DNA of 64,000 bases from Microbulbifer pacificus (GTDB lineage Bacteria; Pseudomonadota; Gammaproteobacteria; Pseudomonadales; Cellvibrionaceae), in NCBI RefSeq assembly GCF_002959965.1, contig NZ_PREV01000026.1:2115501-2179500 (forward strand). Reading direction: 5' to 3'. The translations under genes and the position numbers were made by a program. Shown one piece after another: positions 18,459-26,199 of this stretch (positions are counted from its first letter, which is position 1; the number at the start of each line of letters is the position of its first letter). The notes under the pieces are model-generated. The model worked only from the letters and a program-made list of their open reading frames with translations, was not told the origin of the DNA and searched no databases.

Positions 18459-19454
18459 ATGATGATAACCAGAACAATCTTGCGGCAGTTGAGCGCCGCG
18501 GCACTGGCGAGTGCCACCCTGCTGATGGCCAGCTGCGGATTCAAAGAAGAGCAGGTGGCCCTGAAGCTCGCCCACACCCTGGATCAGCAGCACTCAGTGC
18601 ACCGCGCCATGGTGTTTATGGACAAGCGCCTGCGTGAACTCTCCGGCGATAGCATGCGTATCGATATCTATTCCGGTGGTCAGCTGGGCAGCGAGCGCGA
18701 ACTGATTGAGCTGCTGCAGATCGGCAGCCTCGCCATGACCAAAGTCTCCGCCAGTCCCATGGAGGGCTTCGTGCCGGAGATGAAAATTTTCAACCTGCCT
18801 TACGTGTTCCGCGATTCGAATCATTTCTGGGATGTATTGCAGAGCGATATCGGCAAAAACCTGTTGCTCGCGTGTGAGCGCGCACGTCTGCGCGGCCTGG
18901 GTTATCTGGATGCCGGCAGTCGCAGCTTCTACATGAACGACATCGCCGTACAGACACCAAAAGATCTCAACGGTCAGAAAATCCGTGTCCAGAACAGCCA
19001 GACGGCCATCAAGATGGTCAACACGCTCGGCGGTGCCGCCACCCCGGTAAGCTGGGGCGAACTCTACACCGCCCTGCAGCAGGGCGTGGTCAACGGAGCC
19101 GAGAACAACCCGCCGAGCTTCTACCTCTCCAAACACTACGAAGTGTCCAAGTTCTATACCCTGGACGAGCACACCTATGTACCCGACCTGCTGCTGATCA
19201 GCACCGAGGTGTGGAACAAACTCGAACCGCAGCAACAAGCCTGGTTGAACCAGGCGGTGGCAGAGGCCGTGACCTACCAGCGCCAGTTGTGGCAGGAGTC
19301 CACGGAAGAATCCCTGGCCGCGGTGAAGGCCGCGGGGGTAGAGGTGATCTATCCGGACAAGCAGCCCTTTATCGATGCGGTGAAGCCGCTGCACGACAGT
19401 TACAAAGGCACCGAAGTGGGTGACCTGCTGGAGCAGATCCAGGCGATTAATTAA
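18459..19454 (+). CDS. TRAP transporter substrate-binding lipoprotein (DctP family)
   Basis: A 331-residue solute-binding protein. The leader ends in a lipobox (LMASCG), so it is probably a lipid-anchored periplasmic binder rather than a free one. DctP features include SGGQLGSERELIELLQIG, LPYVFRD, and the ligand-binding arginine region KIRVQNSQTAIKMVNTLGG followed by PVSWGELYTALQQGVVNGAENN. Family members with this PVSWGELYTALQQG pattern bind hexuronates or other sugar acids. With kdgK upstream, monomeric galacturonate, glucuronate or KDG-type acids are the likely ligands. The Shine-Dalgarno sequence is weak. Confidence 0.9.
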   Translation: MMITRTILRQLSAAALASATLLMASCGFKEEQVALKLAHTLDQQHSVHRAMVFMDKRLRELSGDSMRIDIYSGGQLGSERELIELLQIGSLAMTKVSASPMEGFVPEMKIFNLPYVFRDSNHFWDVLQSDIGKNLLLACERARLRGLGYLDAGSRSFYMNDIAVQTPKDLNGQKIRVQNSQTAIKMVNTLGGAATPVSWGELYTALQQGVVNGAENNPPSFYLSKHYEVSKFYTLDEHTYVPDLLLISTEVWNKLEPQQQAWLNQAVAEAVTYQRQLWQESTEESLAAVKAAGVEVIYPDKQPFIDAVKPLHDSYKGTEVGDLLEQIQAIN

Positions 19455-19464
19455 TACGAGTGCG

Positions 19465-19530
19465 TGCAAGCAGGCTCCTACAGCACAGCATTACAGAACG
19501 CAGGTTGGGCAAAGCGCAGCGTGCCCGACA
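19465..19530. repeat. Remnants of two intergenic repeat families
   Basis: Bases 19465-19483 match the right end of the element at 7825-7980 with one mismatch. Bases 19503-19529 (GGTTGGGCAAAGC..TGCCCGACA) form an imperfect palindrome of another dispersed type. Both lie in the dctP-dctQ gap and add false codons to the dctQ frame. Confidence 0.6.
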
Positions 19531-19574
19531 AAAAACATAAAAAGCCCACTGATAAACAAAAGTGGAAGGCAAAG

Positions 19575-20144
19575 ATGATGCAGAAAATTGAACAGGCACT
19601 GGCCTTCGTGCTCGGTGCGCTGCTGGCACTGATGGTAGTGGACGTCACCTGGCAGATCCTCACCCGCTTCCTGCCGATGCAGCCGAGTTCCTACACCGAA
19701 GAGGTGGCGCGCTATCTGCTGGTGTGGATAGGTATTCTCGGCGGTGCCTACGCGTTCCGCAAAAAATCCCACCTTGGCATCGACCTGCTCACCAATGCAT
19801 TGCACGGTGCGATGCGCAAAACCGTGCAGATTTTCGTGGTGCTGGTGTGCTTCGCTTTTTCCGCTTCCGCCATGGTCTATGGTGGTGCCAAGCTGATGTT
19901 GCTCACCTTCGAGCTGAAGCAGTATTCCGCCGCGCTGAATATCCCCATGGGGTATGTCTACAGTGTGCTGCCGCTGTCCGGCCTGCTGATTTGTCTGTTC
20001 TCCCTCGATCAGCTGGTGGAGCTGGTGGCCGCGAAGCAGGAGCTGCCCGCGGAATTCGACTCCGGTGTACACCCCTATACCGAAGATTCGGAAGTCGTGG
20101 AAAAACAACAACAAAAGCAGCCTGAAGCTGCCGTTGAAGCCTAA
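19575..20144 (+). CDS. TRAP transporter small membrane subunit (DctQ family)
   Basis: About 189 residues with four hydrophobic segments. KKSHLGIDLLTNAL after the second segment and the GGAYAFR motif are typical of DctQ proteins. It bridges the binding protein and the large permease in the inner membrane. ATG 19575 (or 19578) follows GGAAGG at 19564-19569; the frame upstream to 19464 is repeat sequence. It has a charged, glutamine-rich tail (EKQQQKQPEAAVEA). The permease gene starts 15 bases later. Confidence 0.9.
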   Translation: MMQKIEQALAFVLGALLALMVVDVTWQILTRFLPMQPSSYTEEVARYLLVWIGILGGAYAFRKKSHLGIDLLTNALHGAMRKTVQIFVVLVCFAFSASAMVYGGAKLMLLTFELKQYSAALNIPMGYVYSVLPLSGLLICLFSLDQLVELVAAKQELPAEFDSGVHPYTEDSEVVEKQQQKQPEAAVEA

Positions 20145-20159
20145 GCGAGGAGAGCCACT

Positions 20160-21461
20160 GTGGAAGTCGCCGTTATCGTACTGCTGGTCAGTTTCCTGAT
20201 CCTTCTCGCACTGAACGTACCTATTTCCATCAGTATTGGTGCGGCCACCGTGCTTACCATGCTGTGCACCATCGACTTTGATCCGGCCATGATCACCATG
20301 GCCCAGCGTATGGCCAGTGGTATCGACAGCTTCGCGCTGCTCGCCATTCCGTTCTTCATTTTTTCCGGCATGCTGATGGGCAGCGGCGGTATCGCCCGGC
20401 GCATCATCGACTTTGCGCGCGTACTGGTGGGTATGTTGCCCGGCGGTCTGGCGTTCGTGAATATCATCAGCTGCACCCTGTTCGGTTCCATCTCCGGTTC
20501 TGCGGTGGCGGCCACCTCGGCCATCGGCGGTTTCATGATTCCGTCGATGACCAAAGAGGGTTATGACAAGAACTTCAACACCGCGGTGACCGTGGCTTCC
20601 TCCACCACCGGTCTGCTGATTCCGCCGAGCAACATCCTGATCGTGTTCTCGCTGGCGTCCGGCGGTGTGTCCATCGCCGCGCTGTTTATCGCCGGTTACC
20701 TGCCGGGCCTGCTGCTGGCGCTGGGGCTGATGATCGTGTGCGGCATCTGGGCCAAGGCCAAGGGTTACCCGGTGGGTGAGAAACCGTCTCTGAAATTCGC
20801 TCTGCAGAAAACCCTGGATGCAGTGCCGAGTCTGTTCCTGATCTTTATTGTGATCGGCGGCATCATCAGCGGCTTCTTCACCGCCACCGAGGCCAGTGCG
20901 GTGGCGGTGCTCTACTCGCTGCTGCTGTCCTGCGTGGTCTACAAGGAAGTGAAGTGGGGTGAGTTGCCGGCGCTGCTGACCAGGTCTGTGGAAACCACCG
21001 CGATCGTGATGTTCCTGATCGCCGCGTCCTCCGCCATGTCCTGGATCATGTCCTACCAGAATATTCCGCAGACCATCAGCCAGGCACTGATCACCATCAG
21101 CGACAATCCGCTGCTGATCCTGCTCACCATCAACCTGATTCTGCTGGCTGTGGGTGCGTTTATGGATATGACCCCGGCGGTACTGATCTTTACCCCCATC
21201 TTCCTGCCGGTGGTTACCGAGCTCGGAATGTCGCCGCTGCAGTTCGGTATCGTGATGATCCTGAACCTGTGTATCGGCCTGTGTACGCCGCCGGTGGGCA
21301 GCGTGCTGTTCGTGGGGGCGAGTATTTCCAAAACATCCATCACAGCGTTGATTCGTCCGCTGATGCCCATGTACCTCATGATGTTTGTGGTACTGGCGCT
21401 GGTCACCCTGGTGCCGGCGATCAGCGAGTTTCTGCCGCGGGCGCTGGGATTGATCGAGTAA
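20160..21461 (+). CDS. TRAP transporter large permease (DctM family)
   Basis: A 433-residue inner-membrane permease with about 12 hydrophobic segments, driven by an ion gradient in this family. Family motifs include IPFFIFSGMLMGSGGIARR, GSISGSAVAATSAIG and LIPPSNILIVFS. GTG 20160 follows GAGGAGA. With the two preceding genes it forms a complete TRAP system, probably for uronic acids released from pectin. A terminator lies about 90 bases past the stop. Confidence 0.94.
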   Translation: MEVAVIVLLVSFLILLALNVPISISIGAATVLTMLCTIDFDPAMITMAQRMASGIDSFALLAIPFFIFSGMLMGSGGIARRIIDFARVLVGMLPGGLAFVNIISCTLFGSISGSAVAATSAIGGFMIPSMTKEGYDKNFNTAVTVASSTTGLLIPPSNILIVFSLASGGVSIAALFIAGYLPGLLLALGLMIVCGIWAKAKGYPVGEKPSLKFALQKTLDAVPSLFLIFIVIGGIISGFFTATEASAVAVLYSLLLSCVVYKEVKWGELPALLTRSVETTAIVMFLIAASSAMSWIMSYQNIPQTISQALITISDNPLLILLTINLILLAVGAFMDMTPAVLIFTPIFLPVVTELGMSPLQFGIVMILNLCIGLCTPPVGSVLFVGASISKTSITALIRPLMPMYLMMFVVLALVTLVPAISEFLPRALGLIE

Positions 21462-21548
21462 CCCTGCCGGGATACTCACCCGGGGCGGAGGCCCCGAATT
21501 GACTGCGGTGTTTCATTGATTTCCTCGCATCATCATCAGGATGGCATT

Positions 21549-21575
21549 GCCGGGCTGTTTAGCCCGGCTTTTTTT
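21549..21575 (+). terminator. Rho-independent terminator of the TRAP operon
   Basis: GCCGGGC and GCCCGGC with a six-base loop, followed by seven T. Confidence 0.9.
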
Positions 21576-21801
21576 ATCCGAAGTTTGAGATTCTGGCGAG
21601 ATGGCTTGGATATCTATCAATCAGTGGTCATGCAAGATTGGTAAATCCACTTTGCAGATCTCCGCTGCTCGACTTCTTAATTTTTGCGCCTCCTGATATT
21701 TTTGGCGCAAAAAACATCGAAAAATGGAGATATTTTTCGTAAAAAGTCACAAAACGGAATGTTGTGCCGGTGTGCCGCGTTTACAAGCCTTCTCTATTTG
21801 C

Positions 21802-21861
21802 CTAACCTCTCTCTGTTCTTTGGTATTGCCAATCATTTAAGTGGTAAAATAATAATGGCAA
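21802..21861 (+). promoter_or_regulatory. Control module of pectate lyase 1
   Basis: CTAACCTCT (21802-21810), TTGGTATTGCCAA (21820-21832) and AATAATGGCAA (21851-21861) occur in this order. The same three blocks precede pectate lyase 2 (25951-26019). The central 13-mer is a near-palindrome of the operator type seen elsewhere here. The rest of the gap, 21576-21801 and 21862-22034, is AT-richer and shows no gene. Confidence 0.55.
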
Positions 21862-22034
21862 GCCGAACTCACGGGACGTGTCGCGGTATCCACCTCCCCA
21901 AGCGATGATGATTGGTCCTGCTATCCCTCAAGTTGTATCCGGGCATTAGCTTTCAGGTGTCTCCCCCGTGGAGTGCACGCCTGTGGCCTTTCGTCTGAAA
22001 AATCTTCTCGATAAAAAAATAAACGGAAGGTCAC

Positions 22035-25000
22035 ATGCAATTTGAGCTGAAGAAAACAGTGGTGCTGGGTGCACTGCTGGGTAGCGTGATGGCAGCGGGT
22101 GCAGCGGCACAGCCTGTCGGTTACGCGACACTGAACGGAGGTACCACCGGCGGCGCCGGCGGCGATGTGGTGTATGCCTCCACGGGTACCGAAATCCACG
22201 CGGCCCTGTGCAATCGCCCATCGAGCGATACCCCGGTCATCATTCACGTGGAAGGTACCATCAACCACGGTAATACCAGCAAAGTCTCTGGTGACAGCTG
22301 TAACACCGCCGACGGTGTAATCGAAATCAAGGACGTGAGTAACGTCTCAATCATCGGTGTGGGCAATGGTGCGCTGTTTGATGAACTGGGTATCCACCTG
22401 CGCAATTCCTCCAACATCATTCTGCAGAACCTGCACGTACGGAATGTAAAAAAATCCGGCTCTCCGACCTCCAACGGTGGTGATGCCATCGGTATGGAAT
22501 CCAACGTGTACAACGTGTGGGGCGATCACCTGACCCTGGAGGCGTCCGGTGGTGAGAGTGAAGGTTACGATGCGCTGTTCGATATGAAGGCCACCACCAA
22601 GTACGTGACCCTGTCTTACAGTATTCTGCGCAATTCCGGCCGCGGCGGTCTCGTCGGCTCCAGCGACAGCGACGACAACAACGGACCGGTCACCTTCCAC
22701 CACAATCTGTACGAGAACATCGACTCGCGCACACCACTGCTGCGCCACGCCACAGCGCACGCCTACAACAATCATTACGTGAGCCTGAACAAATCCGGCA
22801 TGAACCCGCGTATTGGCGGAGTCATGAAGGCGGAAAACAACTACTTCGAAGATTCCAAAGACCCGCTCGGCACGTTCTACACCGACGATATGGGTTACTG
22901 GGATGTGAGCGGTAATATTTTCTCCAACGTCACCTGGACCGCGGAGGATTCCGACAACCATCCGGCGGGGCCGAATCCGGTGTCCACCACCACCCTGAAT
23001 GTGCCCTACAGTTACACGCTGGATGATGCGGGATGTGTGCCGCAGATCATTCTCGCCACCGCTGGCGCCAACAAGGGCCTGCTGACGTCCGATGGCAATT
23101 GTCAGTCCTCGTCCAGCTCTTCCAGCAGTTCATCCTCTGGCGGTTCCAGTTCTTCCAGCAGCTCCTCGAGTTCTGGCGGCGCCAGCTCCAGCAGCTCTTC
23201 CAGCTCCGGCGGCACGTCGTCCGGTGGTTCCGCGCCCGGCGAACTGGGGGCAAACCTGTCCATCGGTGCCGGCTCCGACGGGTCCAGCAAGGGCAGCGGA
23301 AGCTACGGTGATGTACGGGACGGCGACCTGAGCTCTGCCTGGCAACCCTCGTCTGCAAGCGGTGAACGTGTTTCCATCAAGTGGAGCAGTGCCACCAGCT
23401 TCAACACCGTCATCATTCGCGAGAGTGGCGATGCGGTGCAGGACTGGCGTCTGGTGAATAACGATACCGGTGCTGAGCTGGCATCCGGCACCGGAATCGG
23501 CAGCGCGTTGCAGGTGTATCTGGGTGATGTATCCATGTCCAAGATCAACCTGCAGATCGACAGCGCCAGCAGTGCGCCGTACATCGCTGAATTCGAGGTG
23601 TACAACGCGACCGGTGATGTGGGCTCTTCTTCCAGTTCCTCGTCCAGCTCCGGCGGTTCTTCTTCTGGTTCCTCGTCCAGTAGCAGTTCTTCCTCCGGTG
23701 GTAATGGCGGTACCGTGTCCACCCTGGTACTGCAGGAAGCGGAAGCCGGTTTCTGTGCCGTGGATGGCGCACTGGAAACCGAGCACGCGGGCTACACCGG
23801 TTTCGGCTATGCCAATACCGAAAACACGAGCGGTGCCGGCATCGACTGGTCCGTGGTGGTTCCGGCCGCGGGCACATACACCCTGGAATACCGCTATGCC
23901 AACGGCTCCGGTGATCGCCCGGCGAATGTGATGGTGAATGGCGCGAGCGCGGCAGCCGTGGCGATGGGCGTGAGCGGTGGCTGGACCAGCTACACCACCG
24001 AATCCGTGACCGTGACCCTGGCGGTGGGCTACAACGAGATCCGACTGCAGGCAACCAGCGGTAACGGTCTCGCCAACATCGACAGCCTCGCGGTGACCGG
24101 TTTAGATCCGGCGGCCGGTGACTGTGCCGGTGGCAGCGATGGCGGTTCCTCTTCTGGTGGCAGCAGCTCCTCCAGCAGTTCTTCCTCCAGTGGCGCGGGC
24201 AGTTCCAGTTCTTCCAGCAGTTCGTCCTCCGGCGGCTCATCTTCGGGCAGCTCGTCCTCCAGCAGTTCGTCCGGCAGCGGCTCTTCTTCCGGCGGAGCCT
24301 TCCCGTCACCGGATGTCAGCAACGCCTGTTACATTCTCGCGACCGATCCTAACGTCAACTGGCGTGACTCCAGCGAGCTGGATACGGACCAGGAAATTGT
24401 CGAGTGCCTGTTTAAAACCCTCGGGCGCGCTGTGGGCTACGGTGAAAATGCGCTGGGTGGTTACGATCCCGATGGCAACAGCACGCTGACCGTGATTACC
24501 AAAAACGACAGCCAGGGCCGCTCTGTGGAGCAGCAGATTCTGGATGCGGTTACCGGAGACGAGCCCAACTGGATCGTGTTCGATAAGTTCGAGTTTGCGA
24601 ATGAAACCGAAGTGGCCATGTACCGGAATTTCTGTGGTGACACATCCGTGCAGGCGGCGATCGGTGGCACAGCGGCGCAGTGCGTCGACTATCGCCAGTG
24701 GTGCGCCGACAACGGTTACAACGATCACGAGTCCTGCATGGCGGAGTTCTTCAATGATCGCCTGAATGACCAGGATCTGCCGATCCGCAATACCAAGATC
24801 GGTTCCCGTAAAACTCTCGACGGTCGCCAGGCCAATGCCTACTTCCGCTTCAACGGTTTTGCCATCGGCGCGGACAGTGCCGGTCAGCCGACCCAGACTT
24901 CCGAGCACGTGATCCTGACCCATCTGGACTTCCGCGGCGCAGGCCACACCGAAGATCACGGTCTTGATCCGGACATGATCCGCAACACCGGCGCCTCCCA

Positions 25001-25733
25001 TGAAATCTGGATTCATAAAAACACCTTCGACACTACCGGTGACTCGGCATTTGATGTGAAAGTGGGTGCTTACAACATCACCATGTCGTTCAACAAACTG
25101 GTGAATGTGAAGCGCGCAGCGCTGCACGGTTCCAGCGACAGCCGGACCATTAACGCGCAGATCCGTACCACCATGCACCACAATGCGTTTATCACCACCG
25201 ATGATCACTACAGCAGCCTGGGCAACACTCTGCGCCGGGTGCCGCTGATCCGTCGCGGCACCACACACATGTTCGACAACTTCTTTATGAACTATCGCAA
25301 AGACACTCTGAGTGTGCGTGTCGGTGCGAGCGTATTGTGGGAAGACAACATGTTCCTGATGAACAGCATCCATCAGGAAAAAGACGATGTGGTACAGGCG
25401 CTGAACGAGCGCGGTGAGGAGCTTGCGCGGGATGTTGACGATGGCAACTTCCGCAGCGAGGGCAGCAAGGTTTGGTTCTCGGACGCGGCGTGCAACCTCG
25501 ACCCATCGCTGGTGTATGAGATAGCCGACGCATCGGGTTCCGTGGCAGATCTGAAGCAGGACTACTCGCAGTACTCCCGCGACCTGATCGCCGCCGAGCG
25601 CCGCCCGGCTGGTCAGGCACTGGCGGATTATGTGGCTGCGACAGCGGGCAAAAGCGGTGAGATTCCGTTCAATTCTCCATTGGGCTACAGCCAGAATTAT
25701 GTAATTGGACTGGGCGAAGTGGACTGCCAGTAA
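22035..25733 (+). CDS. Secreted bicatalytic pectate lyase: PL1 - CBM - CBM - PL1
   Basis: 1,232 residues with a Sec signal. Residues ~28-356 are a PL1 beta-helix: GYDALFDMK, RGGLVGSSDSD and IDSRTPLLR, with the catalytic arginine region. Poly-serine linkers (~358-400, ~528-555, ~695-755) separate an F5/8-type-C (CBM32-like) module at ~403-525 and a CBM35/CBM6-like module at ~560-690, which starts LQEAEAGFCAVDGALE. Residues ~757-1232 are a divergent second PL1-like domain with EIWIHKNTFD, TMHHNAF, RRVPLIRRGTTHMFDNFF. Pectate lyases cut polygalacturonate by beta-elimination to the unsaturated oligomers that GH105 and KduI use. GGAAGG precedes ATG 22035. The first four-fifths of its layout recurs in the next gene. 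Confidence 0.92.
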   Translation: MQFELKKTVVLGALLGSVMAAGAAAQPVGYATLNGGTTGGAGGDVVYASTGTEIHAALCNRPSSDTPVIIHVEGTINHGNTSKVSGDSCNTADGVIEIKDVSNVSIIGVGNGALFDELGIHLRNSSNIILQNLHVRNVKKSGSPTSNGGDAIGMESNVYNVWGDHLTLEASGGESEGYDALFDMKATTKYVTLSYSILRNSGRGGLVGSSDSDDNNGPVTFHHNLYENIDSRTPLLRHATAHAYNNHYVSLNKSGMNPRIGGVMKAENNYFEDSKDPLGTFYTDDMGYWDVSGNIFSNVTWTAEDSDNHPAGPNPVSTTTLNVPYSYTLDDAGCVPQIILATAGANKGLLTSDGNCQSSSSSSSSSSSGGSSSSSSSSSSGGASSSSSSSSGGTSSGGSAPGELGANLSIGAGSDGSSKGSGSYGDVRDGDLSSAWQPSSASGERVSIKWSSATSFNTVIIRESGDAVQDWRLVNNDTGAELASGTGIGSALQVYLGDVSMSKINLQIDSASSAPYIAEFEVYNATGDVGSSSSSSSSSGGSSSGSSSSSSSSSGGNGGTVSTLVLQEAEAGFCAVDGALETEHAGYTGFGYANTENTSGAGIDWSVVVPAAGTYTLEYRYANGSGDRPANVMVNGASAAAVAMGVSGGWTSYTTESVTVTLAVGYNEIRLQATSGNGLANIDSLAVTGLDPAAGDCAGGSDGGSSSGGSSSSSSSSSSGAGSSSSSSSSSSGGSSSGSSSSSSSSGSGSSSGGAFPSPDVSNACYILATDPNVNWRDSSELDTDQEIVECLFKTLGRAVGYGENALGGYDPDGNSTLTVITKNDSQGRSVEQQILDAVTGDEPNWIVFDKFEFANETEVAMYRNFCGDTSVQAAIGGTAAQCVDYRQWCADNGYNDHESCMAEFFNDRLNDQDLPIRNTKIGSRKTLDGRQANAYFRFNGFAIGADSAGQPTQTSEHVILTHLDFRGAGHTEDHGLDPDMIRNTGASHEIWIHKNTFDTTGDSAFDVKVGAYNITMSFNKLVNVKRAALHGSSDSRTINAQIRTTMHHNAFITTDDHYSSLGNTLRRVPLIRRGTTHMFDNFFMNYRKDTLSVRVGASVLWEDNMFLMNSIHQEKDDVVQALNERGEELARDVDDGNFRSEGSKVWFSDAACNLDPSLVYEIADASGSVADLKQDYSQYSRDLIAAERRPAGQALADYVAATAGKSGEIPFNSPLGYSQNYVIGLGEVDCQ

Positions 25734-25765
25734 GATCTGTTACTAACCTGACTTAAGTCATGCGG

Positions 25766-25799
25766 AAGCCCGTGTATCGGTCGGTACACGGGCTTTTTT
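25766..25799 (+). terminator. Rho-independent terminator after pectate lyase 1
   Basis: AAGCCCGTGTA and TACACGGGCTT form an 11-bp stem with an eight-base loop, then TTTTT. Confidence 0.9.
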
Positions 25800-25950
25800 A
25801 TACTCTGGCGAATTAAGCCGGTGACCAAGAACGCCTGTGCGGGAAGCCTGTGGTATGTCGGCACAACGATGTTGTTGTAAATGGTGTCGGAAATCGCGCC
25901 TCTCAGATGACGATAACTCGTAAAAGGCTTTACACAAAAAAAGTTTCTGA

Positions 25951-26019
25951 CTAACCTCTTTTTAATATTGGTATTGCCAATTGTGGCTTTCAAAAAGTTG
26001 CGCAAAACAATAATGGCAA
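25951..26019 (+). promoter_or_regulatory. Control module of pectate lyase 2
   Basis: CTAACCTCT (25951-25959), TTGGTATTGCCAA (25968-25980) and AATAATGGCAA (26009-26019) copy the module before pectate lyase 1. The operator-to-third-block distance is 41 bases here and 31 there, a difference of one helical turn. The rest of the 466-base gap, 25800-25950 and 26020-26199, holds no gene. Confidence 0.55.
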
Positions 26020-26199
26020 ACCAATATTCAGGCCGCCTGTCCCCTGGCGGCAAACAGCGATGATGATTAGTCCCTATGTTGTTCCCGTTAGCCCTGCATG
26101 CCTGCATGAGGGGGCGTATTAGGGCGTTGTTTCCGGGTGTGGTGCCTGTGACTGGTCGTCTGACTTCATCTTCTAATAAACATAAATACGGAAGGTCAC

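Noticed and set aside
19491..21479. 662-codon minus-strand frame rich in His, Gln and Arg
   Set aside because: It is antisense to the clearly real dctQ and dctM genes; its composition is that of a reversed GC-rich membrane protein gene.
23107..24298. Serine-codon-rich tracts that could be read as a tandem repeat or CRISPR-like array
   Set aside because: They are in-frame poly-serine linkers with varied serine codons, no constant repeat-spacer structure and no cas genes.
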